NCBI RefSeq assembly: GCF_017982655.1
Contig: NZ_JABXYX010000059.1
Coordinates: 1-45,354 of the forward strand
DNA length: 45,354 nucleotides
DNA from: Brasilonema sp. CT11
GTDB taxonomy: Bacteria > Cyanobacteriota > Cyanobacteriia > Cyanobacteriales > Nostocaceae
Direction of reading: 5' to 3'
In this document: positions 1 to 7,875 of the stretch, piece by piece
How positions within the stretch are numbered: position 1 is the stretch's first letter
How the letters are laid out: the number at the start of each line of letters is the position of its first letter
Notes under the pieces: model-generated
What the model was told of the DNA's origin: nothing
Seen by the model: the letters and a program-made list of their open reading frames with translations, nothing else
The model's database searches: none
Made by a program: the position numbers and the translations under genes

Positions 1-1104
1 AAGCTGTACAAAGCGATTCTGGAAGTACAAAATCGCTACAAACCAACTGCAGTTTTTGTCTACTCCACCTGTGTCACTGCCTTAATTGGTGATGATATAG
101 ATGCTGTTTGTAAAGCTGCTGCCAACAAAACAGGAACTCCTGTTATTCCTGTCAATGCACCAGGATTCATCGGTAGTAAGAATTTTGGTAACCGCCTTGC
201 TGGTGAAGCTTTGCTGGATTACGTTGTGGGTACAGCTGAACCTGAATTCACCACACCTTATGACATCAACCTCATCGGTGAGTACAATGTTGCTGGGGAA
301 ATGTGGAATGTTGTGCGACTTTTTGAGAAACTAGGTATTCGAGTTTTAGCAAAAATGACAGGTGATGGTCGTTACAACGAAATCTGTTACGCTCACCGTG
401 CCAAGCTCAACGTGATAATTTGCTCAAAAGCGCTGCTTAATATGGCGACAAAGATGGAAGAGCGCTATGGCATCCCCTACATTGAAGAGTCTTTCTACGG
501 TGTAGAAGACATGAACCGTTGTCTGCGGAACGTTGCTGCAAAGTTGGGTGATCCCGATTTGCAAGAGCGTACAGAAAAGCTGATTGCTGAAGAAACTGCT
601 GCTCTGGATGTGGCTTTGGCTCCCTATCGCGAGAAACTCAAAGGCAAGCGCGTTGTTCTTTATACTGGTGGTGTTAAGAGTTGGTCGATTATTTCAGCAG
701 CTCAGGACTTAGGAATGGAAGTTGTTGCTACTAGTAGTAGAAAGAGTACTGAGGAAGATAAAGCCCGAATCAAGAAGTTGCTCGGTCAGGATGGCATCAT
801 GCTAGAACAAGAAAGTCCTAAAGAGCTGCTGCGGATCATCAAGGAAAAGAAAGCTGATATGTTGATTGCTGGAGGTCGCAATCAATACACCGCTTTGAAA
901 GCTCGGATTCCTTTCCTACACATCAACCAAGAACGCCATCATCCGTATGCAGGCTATGAAGGAATGGTGGAAATGGCACGAGAACTGTACGAAGCTGTTT
1001 ATAGCCCTGTTTGGCAGCAAGTACGCAAACCCGCACCGTGGGAAGTTGCTGAATCTGTTGAGCAAGCAGTTTCTTCCTCTTCTGTTCTACAGGAGGTGCA
1101 TTGA
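1..1104 (+). CDS. nifE: NifE, nitrogenase FeMo-cofactor scaffold subunit (5' truncated)
   Basis: NifE pairs with NifN in the NifE2N2 scaffold on which the iron-molybdenum cofactor precursor matures before transfer to NifDK. The reading frame is open from base 1, so the N-terminus lies outside the window; 367 codons are visible. The visible part resembles the second half of NifE/NifD-type proteins: a VYSTCVTALIGDDI stretch near the edge, then NAPGFIGSKNFGNRLAG, then the late Rossmann-like domain with the GGRNQYTALK and HINQERHHPYAGYEG segments. The TGA stop shares one base with the ATG of nifN, so the pair is probably translationally coupled. Identity is secured by the order nifE-nifN-nifX. 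Family role is established knowledge; only partial sequence is seen. Confidence 0.96.
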   Translation, partial: KLYKAILEVQNRYKPTAVFVYSTCVTALIGDDIDAVCKAAANKTGTPVIPVNAPGFIGSKNFGNRLAGEALLDYVVGTAEPEFTTPYDINLIGEYNVAGEMWNVVRLFEKLGIRVLAKMTGDGRYNEICYAHRAKLNVIICSKALLNMATKMEERYGIPYIEESFYGVEDMNRCLRNVAAKLGDPDLQERTEKLIAEETAALDVALAPYREKLKGKRVVLYTGGVKSWSIISAAQDLGMEVVATSSRKSTEEDKARIKKLLGQDGIMLEQESPKELLRIIKEKKADMLIAGGRNQYTALKARIPFLHINQERHHPYAGYEGMVEMARELYEAVYSPVWQQVRKPAPWEVAESVEQAVSSSSVLQEVH

Positions 1105-2444
1105 TGGCGATTGTGACTGTGACAAACTCATCAGTTGCTGTTAATTCTTTCAAGCTGAGTCAACCTTTGGGTGCTGCTTTAGCGTTGTTAGGCTTAAAGG
1201 GAATGATACCTGTATTCCACGGTTCCCAAGGCTGTACTGCTTTTGCCAAATCCATGTTGGTGAAGCATTTCTGTGAGTCGATTCCCCTTTCTACCACAGC
1301 AATGATGGAAGTTAGCACTATCTTGGGTGGGGAGGAGAATGTAGAACAGGCTATTGTTACGTTAGCCGAGAAGTCAAAGCCAGAAATCATTGGTTTGTGT
1401 ACGACTGCACTGACAGAAACCAGAGGCGATGATATGCCGCGATTTCTTAAGCAAGTTCGCGATCGCCATCCAGAACTCAATCATCTACCGATTGTATTAG
1501 TCTCGTCTCCTGATTTTAAGGGCACATTGCAGGATGGGTATGCTGCTGCTGTTGAGAGCATCGTTAAGGAACTTGCCCAAAAAAGTGACAACCCAAACCC
1601 TTCTCCCACACAAGTCGTGATTTTGCCGAGTTCTGCTTTCACGCCTGGAGATGTCGAGGAGATAAAAGAGATTATCACGGCTTTTGGATTGAAGCCGATT
1701 GTTGTTCCTGATCTTTCTGCTTCACTAGATGGTCATTTAGAAGATTCTTACAGTGCTATCACAGCTTGTGGGACAAGCATAACAGAACTGGGCGAGATTG
1801 GTAATTCTGTATTCACCTTAGCTTTCGGTGAGAGTATGCGCTCTTGCGCGCAAATCTTGCATGAGCGCTTTAGCATTCCCTATGAGGTGTTTGGTGAACT
1901 GACTGGATTAGAACCAGTGGATAATTTCTTGCAAGCATTGGCAGATTTAAGTGGTACTAGTGTACCAGAAAAATACCGCCGCCAGCGCCGTCAGTTGCAA
2001 GATGCCATGCTCGACACTCACTTTTATTTTGGGTGCAAACGAGTATCCTTAGCACTAGAACCAGATTTACTCTGGTCAACAGTGTATTTTCTAAAATCAA
2101 TGGGTGCTGAAATTCATGCAGCGGTGACGACGACTCGCTCTCCCTTGTTGGAAAAACTTCCTATCAATAGTGTCACCATCGGTGATTTGGAAGACTTAGA
2201 GCAACTCGCACCTACGTCTGACCTGCTCATTGGTAACTCCCACACCGTTACTGTCGCAAATCGCTTAGGAATTCCTCTTTATCGTCAAGGGTTTCCTATT
2301 TTTGACCGCGTGGGTAATGGTCTATTTACTAAAGTTGGCTACCGAGGCACAATGCAGGTTTTGTTTGATATTGGGAACATTTTTTTGCAGGCTGAGGAAG
2401 CGAAAATTCAGCACCCGGCAAGTTTGAATGTTTTGAGTTCATAA
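1104..2444 (+). CDS. nifN: NifN, nitrogenase FeMo-cofactor scaffold subunit
   Basis: Partner of NifE in the cofactor-assembly scaffold. The chosen ATG at 1104 is preceded by AGGAGG at 1091-1096 with a 7-base spacer; a TTG three bases upstream is in frame but too close to the Shine-Dalgarno sequence. The product is 446 residues, usual for NifN. The early motif VFHGSQGCTAF places a cysteine at residue 44, the position of the cluster-ligand cysteine in characterised NifN. Late segments include GNSHTVTVANRLGIPLYRQGFPIFDRVG, shortened relative to NifK, and the protein ends without a NifK-like tail. It overlaps nifE by one base and is followed by a 105-base gap containing a long imperfect hairpin before nifX. 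Confidence 0.97.
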   Translation: MAIVTVTNSSVAVNSFKLSQPLGAALALLGLKGMIPVFHGSQGCTAFAKSMLVKHFCESIPLSTTAMMEVSTILGGEENVEQAIVTLAEKSKPEIIGLCTTALTETRGDDMPRFLKQVRDRHPELNHLPIVLVSSPDFKGTLQDGYAAAVESIVKELAQKSDNPNPSPTQVVILPSSAFTPGDVEEIKEIITAFGLKPIVVPDLSASLDGHLEDSYSAITACGTSITELGEIGNSVFTLAFGESMRSCAQILHERFSIPYEVFGELTGLEPVDNFLQALADLSGTSVPEKYRRQRRQLQDAMLDTHFYFGCKRVSLALEPDLLWSTVYFLKSMGAEIHAAVTTTRSPLLEKLPINSVTIGDLEDLEQLAPTSDLLIGNSHTVTVANRLGIPLYRQGFPIFDRVGNGLFTKVGYRGTMQVLFDIGNIFLQAEEAKIQHPASLNVLSS

Positions 2445-2462
2445 AATTAAGTCGTCAATAAT

Positions 2463-2527
2463 TTATGAGTTATGAATTATGAGTAGTTGTAAATGTTTTT
2501 TTACTACTCACAACTCATCACTCATAA
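2463..2527 (+). repeat. Imperfect long hairpin between nifN and nifX
   Basis: The arms 2463-2487 and 2503-2527 are reverse complements over 25 bases with three mismatches and a 15-base AT-rich loop. The arms consist of TTATGAGT-like short repeats. It sits inside what is otherwise a continuous operon. It could be an mRNA processing or stability element, or simply a repeat. No run of T follows the second arm, so it is a poor Rho-independent terminator. Confidence 0.6.
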
Positions 2528-2549
2528 CTATAGGAGAGGATAATTAAGC

Positions 2550-2963
2550 ATGAAAATTGCCTTTACAACTAATGATCGAGTTCATATTAACGAGCACTTT
2601 GGAGGAGCGAAAGAAATTGATGTGTATGAAATTAATGCAGAAGGTTACGAGTTTTTAGAAACTCTTTCTTTTGGTGGTGACCTTAAGCTAGATGGTAATG
2701 AAAGTAAACTGGAACCAAAAATTGAGGCACTAGCTGACTGTAAAATTGCTTATGTTGCAGCAATTGGAGGTACAGCGGCAGCTCGGTTAATTAAGAAGGG
2801 TGTGACTCCAGTTAAGGCACGTTCCGAAGAAGAAGAAATTGCCGAACTTCTCAACAAGTTGGTACAAACTCTTAAGGGTAATCCTCCGCCTTGGCTGCGT
2901 AAAGCTTTACAGCCAAAGCCCCAAAGTTTTGAAGATGAATTGGAAGAGGAAGCAACAGTATGA
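2550..2963 (+). CDS. nifX: NifX, FeMo-cofactor precursor carrier
   Basis: NifX binds the NifB cofactor and the VK cluster and shuttles cofactor precursors during nitrogenase maturation. The 137-residue product has the NifX/NafY/NifB C-terminal type fold: the start MKIAFTTNDRVHINEHFGGAKE, then IAYVAAIGGTAAARLIKKGVTPVKA near residue 70-95. The start is set by GGAGAGGA at 2532-2539, about ten bases upstream. The TGA stop overlaps the ATG of the next gene as ATGA (2960-2963), so the two are probably coupled. C-terminal residues after about 110 are an acidic, proline-containing tail ending FEDELEEEATV. Confidence 0.96.
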   Translation: MKIAFTTNDRVHINEHFGGAKEIDVYEINAEGYEFLETLSFGGDLKLDGNESKLEPKIEALADCKIAYVAAIGGTAAARLIKKGVTPVKARSEEEEIAELLNKLVQTLKGNPPPWLRKALQPKPQSFEDELEEEATV

Positions 2964-3436
2964 GTTTCACTAATAATGTTAACGGAACACGCCCAACCGA
3001 AACCTTAGACTCGCCTTTTCTCAAGGCGATCGTGCAACAGTTCAGGGGTCAAGATACTTACGGAACTTATCGTAGTTGGTCGGATGATTTACTGCTCAAA
3101 CCATTTATTGTCAGCAAACAAAAGAAACGAGAAATTTCCGTTGAAGGTGAAATTGATCTGATGACTCAGGCAAGAATTATGGCATTTTATCGTGCTGTTG
3201 CTGCCTGCATTGAAAAGGAAACAGGTCTTTTATCTCAAGTTGTAGTTGATTTGAATCATGAAGGATTTGGCTGGGCACTGGTCTTTTCTGGTCGTCTTTT
3301 GTTAGCTGCAAAGACTTTAAGGGATGCACATCGCTTTGGCTTTGACTCGTTGGAAAAATTAGCAGAAGAGGGAGAAAAGTTCGTACAAACTGGCGTAAGT
3401 TTGGCTCAGCGTTTCCCGGAAGTAGGTAATATTTAA
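2960..3436 (+). CDS. NifX-associated protein (DUF269 family)
   Basis: A 158-residue protein of the DUF269/NifX-associated family, found next to nifX in most diazotrophs; its exact biochemical role in cofactor maturation is not settled. Recognisable features are the N-terminal SPFLKAIVQQFRGQDTYGTYRSWSDDLLLKPFIVSK segment and the central LLSQVVVDLNHEGFGWALVFSGRLLLAAKTLRDAHRFGFDS segment, both characteristic of the family. It starts inside the stop of nifX (ATGA overlap), and a gap of 67 bases with a small ATGAAGAG/CTCTTCAT inverted repeat (about 3458-3480) leads to the next nif gene. Position and length agree with the corresponding gene of other heterocystous strains. Confidence 0.93.
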   Translation: MSFTNNVNGTRPTETLDSPFLKAIVQQFRGQDTYGTYRSWSDDLLLKPFIVSKQKKREISVEGEIDLMTQARIMAFYRAVAACIEKETGLLSQVVVDLNHEGFGWALVFSGRLLLAAKTLRDAHRFGFDSLEKLAEEGEKFVQTGVSLAQRFPEVGNI

Positions 3437-3503
3437 AAAAATCATGAATAATGAAGAGTAAAAAGAATTGTTCTCTTCATTTTTGAGGCAAGAAAGAGGT
3501 TTG

Positions 3504-3725
3504 ATGGCACAAGCTGAAGAAACATCTACTATTGAGAATCTGAAAAATCAGATAAAACGCCTTAATAGTAAAGCAGGTCAAATGAAAATGGATCTGCACG
3601 ATTTGGCAGAGGGATTACCAACAGATTATCAACAACTGATGGATGTTGCTTCCCAGACTTATGAAATTTATCGTCAGTTAGACGAACTTAAGCAACAGGT
3701 AAAAAAGCTGGAGCAGAGAAAATGA
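3504..3725 (+). CDS. DUF683 / CCE_0567-like small nif-cluster protein
   Basis: A 73-residue, largely helical protein of the DUF683 family that accompanies nifX and nifW in cyanobacterial and other nif clusters. I chose the ATG at 3504, preceded by an AGAAAGAGG-like Shine-Dalgarno sequence; an upstream in-frame ATG-type extension (from 3468) would add 12 residues but has no ribosome site. The sequence is heptad-like (IENLKNQIKRLNSKAGQMKMDLHDLAEGLP, then QTYEIYRQLDELKQQVKKLEQR), which suggests a two-helix coiled coil. Its stop overlaps the ATG of nifW (ATGA at 3722-3725). A structural or adaptor role in nitrogenase maturation is inference from context. Confidence 0.9.
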   Translation: MAQAEETSTIENLKNQIKRLNSKAGQMKMDLHDLAEGLPTDYQQLMDVASQTYEIYRQLDELKQQVKKLEQRK

Positions 3726-4039
3726 CCTGGGATTATGATCAATTCAAAAAACTTGAAGATGCAGAGGAGTATTTTCAGTTTTTTCAACTCCCCTACGATC
3801 AAAAGTTCGTGAATGTAAATCGTCTGCATATTTTGAAAAAGTTTTCTCAATTGATCACAGAAATTGATGAGAATTATACTGACCTGACTATTTCAGATAA
3901 GTTAAATAAATATCGTGAGGCTTTGGAACAAGCCTATCAGGTCTTTCTGGAATCAACACCCCAAGAACAAAAGCTGTTCAAAGTGTTTAATCAGAAGCCG
4001 AAAAATGTAGTCACGCTGACAGAAATCACATCAGATTAG
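3722..4039 (+). CDS. nifW: NifW, nitrogenase stabilising/protective protein
   Basis: NifW is thought to help maturation or oxygen protection of the MoFe protein. The 105-residue product matches the family in length and in the start DYDQFKKLEDAEEYFQFFQLPYDQKFVNVNRLHILKKFSQLI, where NifW proteins share a short FF-x-LPYD-type segment followed by the NxxRLHILK stretch. It begins in the stop codon of the preceding DUF683 gene and ends 10 bases before the GTG of hesA, so all three are one transcription and translation unit. Confidence 0.92.
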   Translation: MTWDYDQFKKLEDAEEYFQFFQLPYDQKFVNVNRLHILKKFSQLITEIDENYTDLTISDKLNKYREALEQAYQVFLESTPQEQKLFKVFNQKPKNVVTLTEITSD

Positions 4040-4049
4040 GAGGTAAAAA

Positions 4050-4850
4050 GTGGTAGACCTAACGCCTACCGAGTTGGAACGCTACCGTCGTCAAATGATG
4101 CTTCCTAATTTTGGCGAAACAGCACAAAAGCGCCTCAAATCAGCGACGGTTGTCGTTACAGGTGTAGGAGGATTGGGCGGTACGGCGGCGCTATACCTTG
4201 CAGTAGCTGGCGTTGGGCGGCTGATTCTAGTCCGGGGTGGTGACCTGCGGCTTGATGACATGAATCGTCAGATTCTGATGACGCACGATTGGGTGGACAA
4301 GCCTAGGGTGTTCAAAGCACAAGAAACTCTCCAAGCCATCAATCCTGATGTCCAAGTGGAAGCAGTTCATGAATATGTCACCCCGGAAAATGTAGACTCC
4401 TTAGTGCAATCAGCTGACATGGCTCTTGACTGTGCTCATAATTTTACGGAGCGCGATTTGTTAAATGAAGCTTGCGTACGCTGGCGTAAACCTATGGTGG
4501 AAGCAGCAATGGACGGGATGGAGGCTTACTTGACCACAATTATTCCTGGTGTGACTCCTTGTTTATCTTGCTTATTTCCGGAAAAACCTGATTGGGATAG
4601 GCGTGGCTTTTCTGTTCTAGGTGCTGTTTCTGGAACACTAGCTTGTCTGACTGCACTAGAGGCGGTTAAGCTGATCACTGGGTTGAGTCAACCTTTGTTG
4701 TCACAGCTTTTGACAATGGATCTCACCCGGATGGAATTTGTCAAGCGCCGTTCTCATCGCGATCGTGATTGTCCTGTATGCGGTAACAGTGCGCCTTGGA
4801 GATACTCGCAATCTCAAGTCATGGAAACCACCAGTGTTGCAAACAAATAA
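4050..4850 (+). CDS. hesA: HesA, ThiF/MoeB-type adenylyltransferase of the nif cluster
   Basis: A 266-residue E1-like (ThiF/MoeB/HesA) ATP-binding enzyme. In heterocystous strains hesA lies with hesB and fdxH and is linked to nitrogen fixation; a role in metal or sulfur supply is suspected but not proven. Evidence: the nucleotide-binding glycine motif GVGGLGGTAALYLAVAGVG near residues 38-56, an RQ pair in the DDMNRQILM segment, and two zinc-binding CxxC pairs, PCLSCL near residue 170 and CPVCG near residue 240. The start is GTG at 4050, with AGGAGG at 4038-4043 six bases upstream; no better ATG lies in frame. Gap to nifW is 10 bases. Confidence 0.94.
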   Translation: MVDLTPTELERYRRQMMLPNFGETAQKRLKSATVVVTGVGGLGGTAALYLAVAGVGRLILVRGGDLRLDDMNRQILMTHDWVDKPRVFKAQETLQAINPDVQVEAVHEYVTPENVDSLVQSADMALDCAHNFTERDLLNEACVRWRKPMVEAAMDGMEAYLTTIIPGVTPCLSCLFPEKPDWDRRGFSVLGAVSGTLACLTALEAVKLITGLSQPLLSQLLTMDLTRMEFVKRRSHRDRDCPVCGNSAPWRYSQSQVMETTSVANK

Positions 4851-4852
4851 TT

Positions 4853-5077
4853 GTGATCTTGGTGTCTTCATTCATTCCTCTGGGGTTTGCCATACGTTCG
4901 TTTCAAGTCAGTGCAAAAATCGTGAATCAGATGTGGCAACTGTTAGCAACATTAATTGCCTTATTTTGCCTGAGTGTAAGCTTCATTTTTTCACCTGTGC
5001 CAATTGAAGTGCTGATTGCTATGGCTGTACTCATCACCACTAAACAAATTCACACCTTAAATCACAACAACAACTAA
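4853..5077 (+). CDS. Small hydrophobic protein between hesA and hesB
   Basis: An open frame that runs from inside the end of hesA to 5077 in the +1-shifted frame. The most economical start outside hesA is the GTG at 4853, giving 74 residues; an ATG at 4796 inside hesA would give 93. No clear Shine-Dalgarno sequence precedes either. The product has two hydrophobic stretches (ILVSSFIPLGFAIRSF and LLATLIALFCLSVSFIF) followed by PVPIEVLIAMAVLITT, so it looks like a two- or three-helix membrane protein with a short polar tail. It fills the gap and ends 21 bases before the hesB start, which favours a real gene. Function unknown; start uncertain. Confidence 0.5.
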   Translation: MILVSSFIPLGFAIRSFQVSAKIVNQMWQLLATLIALFCLSVSFIFSPVPIEVLIAMAVLITTKQIHTLNHNNN

Positions 5078-5098
5078 TTTTCCCAATTAGGAGGATTG

Positions 5099-5470
5099 AT
5101 GACGGTTACTTTGACGGAAAAAGCAGAATTTCGTCTGCGAACATTGCTGCGGGGTGCTACCTCCGAAACCAATACACCAGCTAAAGGTATCCGCATCTCT
5201 GTCAAAGATGGTGGTTGCAGTGGCTATGAGTATGGGATGGAAGTCATAAGTCAGCCGCAACCAAATGATTTAGTGAGCGAACAAGGTCATGTGCTTGTTT
5301 ATGTTGATGCCAAAAGTGCCCCCTTGTTAGAAGGGTTGGTTATCGATTTTATCGAGGGAGTGATGGAAAGCGGGTTTAAGTTCATCAACCCCAAAGCTAC
5401 TGATACCTGCGGTTGTGGAAAGTCATTTAGGACAGCTGACTGTTCTTCCGCAGGTACACCTTGTAACTAA
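5099..5470 (+). CDS. hesB: HesB, IscA-type iron-sulfur cluster carrier
   Basis: A-type iron-sulfur carrier of the HesB/IscA/SufA family, the version encoded in heterocyst nif clusters. The 123-residue product has the three conserved cysteines: one in KDGGCSGYEYGM near residue 40 and a CGC pair in DTCGCGKSF near residue 108. A C-terminal extension with two more cysteines (RTADCSSAGTPC) follows. The ATG at 5099 is chosen because AGGAGG ends at 5094, four bases upstream; an in-frame TTG at 5096 is too close. It probably delivers clusters to nitrogenase components or FdxH in the heterocyst, by analogy with the family. Confidence 0.95.
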   Translation: MTVTLTEKAEFRLRTLLRGATSETNTPAKGIRISVKDGGCSGYEYGMEVISQPQPNDLVSEQGHVLVYVDAKSAPLLEGLVIDFIEGVMESGFKFINPKATDTCGCGKSFRTADCSSAGTPCN

Positions 5471-5477
5471 ACCAAGT

Positions 5478-5503
5478 AAAAGTAAAAAGAAATTTTTACT
5501 TTT
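5478..5503 (+). terminator. Possible AT-rich hairpin after hesB
   Basis: Perfect 11-base arms (5478-5488 and 5493-5503) with a GAAA tetraloop, 8 bases after the hesB stop. The stem is nearly all A-T, ending in a T-rich arm, so it could terminate or attenuate the operon before fdxH. The AT content makes a chance match easier, hence modest confidence. Confidence 0.4.
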
Positions 5504-5565
5504 GACTTTCTTACACCCTTGAAGTCAGAAAACCTAACTGTACCGCGTGTGAGAAGAATCAAAAA

Positions 5566-5865
5566 ATGGCAACATACCAAGTTAGATTACTCAACAAGAA
5601 AGAAGATCTAGATACCACCATTGAAGTTGATGAAGAGACAACTATTGTAGATGCAGCTGAAGAAAACGGTATAGATTTGCCTTTTTCTTGTAAGTCAGGT
5701 GCTTGCTCTAGCTGTGTTGGAAAAGTTGTTGAAGGTACAATTGATCAATCAGATCAAAGCTTTTTAGATGACGAACAAATGTCTAAAGGTTTTGCTCTAC
5801 TTTGTGTGAGTTATCCACGTTCTGATTGCACGATTAAGACTAACCAAGAACCATACTTGGTCTAG
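5566..5865 (+). CDS. fdxH: FdxH, heterocyst-type [2Fe-2S] ferredoxin
   Basis: Plant-type [2Fe-2S] ferredoxin that donates electrons to nitrogenase reductase in heterocysts. The 99-residue product carries the ligand pattern C-x4-C-x2-C (CKSGACSSC, residues about 43-51) with the fourth cysteine in ALLCVSYP near residue 84. The N-terminal [16 protein letters not shown] carries the two adjacent lysines described for heterocyst FdxH, which are implicated in contact with the Fe protein, and the end TNQEPYLV is also typical. It lies 95 bases beyond hesB; the AT-rich gap may hold its own promoter. Confidence 0.96.
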   Translation: MATYQVRLLNKKEDLDTTIEVDEETTIVDAAEENGIDLPFSCKSGACSSCVGKVVEGTIDQSDQSFLDDEQMSKGFALLCVSYPRSDCTIKTNQEPYLV

Positions 5866-5913
5866 TTCATATCTTGTTGCAGTGTTTTCAACCGTAAGGA
5901 ATTAATTTCCTTA

Positions 5914-5943
5914 TTTAGAGACGTAGTCTACTACGTCTCTAAA
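5914..5943 (+). terminator. Strong palindrome after fdxH
   Basis: A perfect 13-base inverted repeat (5914-5926 and 5931-5943) with a TCTA loop, 49 bases after the fdxH stop. It is followed on + by TTAAAAAAAA, so the U-tract is better on the complementary strand. It may still end the nif transcript, or it may be a dispersed palindromic repeat. Confidence 0.55.
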
Positions 5944-5989
5944 TTAAAAAAAACCTACTATAGCAATATGAAATAATTCTTTTTCAACA

Positions 5990-6022
5990 AGATACCCGGC
6001 TTCTAGAAGAAGTCGGGTATCT
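5990..6022 (+). repeat. Palindromic repeat of the GAAxCCGGGTxTC type
   Basis: Arms 5990-6004 and 6008-6022 pair over 15 bases with one G-T wobble and an AGA loop. The design (AGA, CCCGGC/GTCGGG core, TCT ends) closely resembles the hairpin at 35450-35482, so both are probably members of a dispersed cyanobacterial repeat that often works as a terminator at gene ends. Confidence 0.6.
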
Positions 6023-6103
6023 GGATTTTCAGCTTGAGATTTATTATGATTTTATAATATTAATCTGAAAGATTCCTCACTATAATAGCTAAAAAAAGGA
6101 TAA

Positions 6104-6298
6104 GCAGGAATCATCAAGTTTTGCAACATTAAGGACGAAAAATTTCTCAAAGAACTGATATCAATGGGGATAACACCAAGAACTCCCTTCACTGTAGAAC
6201 AGCACTTTCCTTGTTTTGTCATCACAGTAGAAGAAAGACGATTAACACTAACTTGGGATTTGGCTCAAAAAATTTATGTCCGCATTGATGATGAGTGA
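6104..6298 (+). pseudogene. FeoA-like remnant without a usable start
   Basis: The open stretch from the stop at 6101-6103 to TGA at 6296-6298 encodes about 62 residues that look like a FeoA (ferrous-iron transport accessory, SH3-like) domain: LKELISMGITPRTPFTVEQ, then FVITVEERRLTLTWDLAQKIYVRI. Small FeoA proteins occur next to fdxH in several cyanobacterial nif clusters. There is no ATG, GTG or TTG start before the domain; the first ATG in frame (6164) removes the first strand. I therefore read it as a decayed or misstarted feoA; an ATC or ATT start at 6110-6130 cannot be excluded. Its end overlaps an in-frame upstream extension of ctaB. There is no feoB nearby. Confidence 0.5.
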
Positions 6299-6321
6299 AC
6301 AAATCAGGAATTCGTCCAATC

Positions 6322-7266
6322 ATGATTGAGAACACCGCCACACGCCACCATCAGAACTTTCTACAAGTCATTCACAGTTACTATCAACTCACAAAGCCTC
6401 GGATTATCCCGCTGCTACTCATGACAACTGCTAGTAGTATGTGGATTGCCTCTCAAGGAAATGTTAACCCAGTATTGCTGCTTGTCACTGTCTGTGGTGG
6501 TACTTTTGCTGCTGCAAGTGCCCAGACTATTAATTGTATCTATGACCGCGACATTGATGACCAAATGGAACGTACACGCCACCGACCATTGGTTTCTGGT
6601 CGCGTGCAACCGTCCCATGCTTTAATATTTGCGATCGCACTTGCAAGTCTATCCTTCACGCTGCTTGCTGTGTTTGTCAACCTGCTGAGTGCCCTACTAA
6701 CAATGTCTGGTATTGTTTTTTATGTGGGCGTCTACACTCACTTACTCAAACGCCATAATCCTGCCAACATCGTCATTGGTGGTGCTGCTGGGGGAATCCC
6801 AGCGTTGGTAGGTTGGGCTGCGGTAACAGATACTTTAAGCTGGGCTGCATGGCTGCTATTTGCAATTGTCTTTTTGTGGACACCTCCCCATTTCTGGGCT
6901 TTAGCATTGATGATCCGTGATGAGTATGCCAAAGTTGGTGTACCCATGCTTCCTGTTGTTGCTGGTAATGTTGCTGCAACTCGCCAGATTTGGGTGTACT
7001 CTTGGCTTCTTATCCCCACTACATTTTTACTTTCCTATCCGCTTCAGGTTACAGGTGCTGTTTACACTTGCATCGCCCTTATACTGGGAGGTTTTTTCAT
7101 CAAAAAAGCTTGGGTGCTATTGCACAATCCTGATGATAAACAACTAGCACGTTCTCTATTTCTCTACTCAATTTTCTATATGATGTTGCTCTGTGCTGCA
7201 ATGGTGGTTGATAGTTTGCCTTTGACTCATCAACTCATAATATCCATTTTAGATTTGATACAATAG
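6322..7266 (+). CDS. ctaB: Protoheme IX farnesyltransferase (heme o synthase) family protein
   Basis: A UbiA-superfamily membrane prenyltransferase that attaches farnesyl to heme b to make heme o for terminal oxidases. The 314-residue product has the prenyl-diphosphate binding motif in [23 protein letters not shown] (residues about 70-92) and about nine hydrophobic segments; the second acidic loop includes [17 protein letters not shown], as in CtaB. I chose the ATG at 6322; the GTG at 6295 overlaps the FeoA remnant and would only add nine residues. Neither has a strong ribosome site. ctaB usually sits with ctaA or cox genes, none of which are here, so this copy is an orphan beside nif. A heterocyst oxidase role is only a guess. 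Confidence 0.88.
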   Translation: MIENTATRHHQNFLQVIHSYYQLTKPRIIPLLLMTTASSMWIASQGNVNPVLLLVTVCGGTFAAASAQTINCIYDRDIDDQMERTRHRPLVSGRVQPSHALIFAIALASLSFTLLAVFVNLLSALLTMSGIVFYVGVYTHLLKRHNPANIVIGGAAGGIPALVGWAAVTDTLSWAAWLLFAIVFLWTPPHFWALALMIRDEYAKVGVPMLPVVAGNVAATRQIWVYSWLLIPTTFLLSYPLQVTGAVYTCIALILGGFFIKKAWVLLHNPDDKQLARSLFLYSIFYMMLLCAAMVVDSLPLTHQLIISILDLIQ

Positions 7267-7875
7267 AAAAGAAAATCACACAAAAAAAAGAAAAAGGAAA
7301 AAGATAAATATAGGATTTACCTTTTTCCTTTAAAAATTTACCTACTTGCTCATCTCACATCCAAAATCAAACTGAGAATTTGATTGCTCCAGATATTGAG
7401 GTTGCAGGAGAAAGCCAGCTACTATCTCTTGCAACTTCAACTATCATGTTAATATTAGCTTTCTCAAAAAATACTTGTCTTCCGTAAAACTACTAGTAAC
7501 TTGATAACATCCATAACATCTTTTTTTGAATCGAGATTGAGATTATAGAGGACAAAGCTTTTTAGCTTCCTAGAAAATGATTAATTAACGGCAATTATCA
7601 TATCTGTGATCTTAATCACTGCTCAAACTTGTCTACTTCTGTTTTTGACACGTTTAAACCCAACTTTTGGGGAACCATTGCGTTGCTTTAGTTCCCCTAA
7701 GTGGATGCAAACTAGCTCGGGGCTTGGACGCCAAAAAACACAGAGAAACAAGAAAATTTTGGGAATCCTCTAAGATTGCTATAGTATTGTTTCAATCAAA
7801 GAGCAGGTGATTTTTAGATAAGATCTGCTTCTATCTCTATGGGTTAATGGTTCAAATTCCAAACTTGTATATACT
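7267..7875. other. Intergenic stretch, no gene seen
   Basis: About 600 AT-rich bases between ctaB and the methyltransferase gene. Visible structure: an 11-base inverted repeat (7293-7303 with 7321-7331), which may end the ctaB transcript, and a GGGGAAC/GTTCCCC pair around 7669-7697. No frame of convincing length or composition is present on either strand. Confidence 0.5.

Noticed and set aside
923-1153. Antisense ORF over the end of nifE and the start of nifN
   Set aside because: It is a shadow of two well-supported genes and its translation shows no domain.
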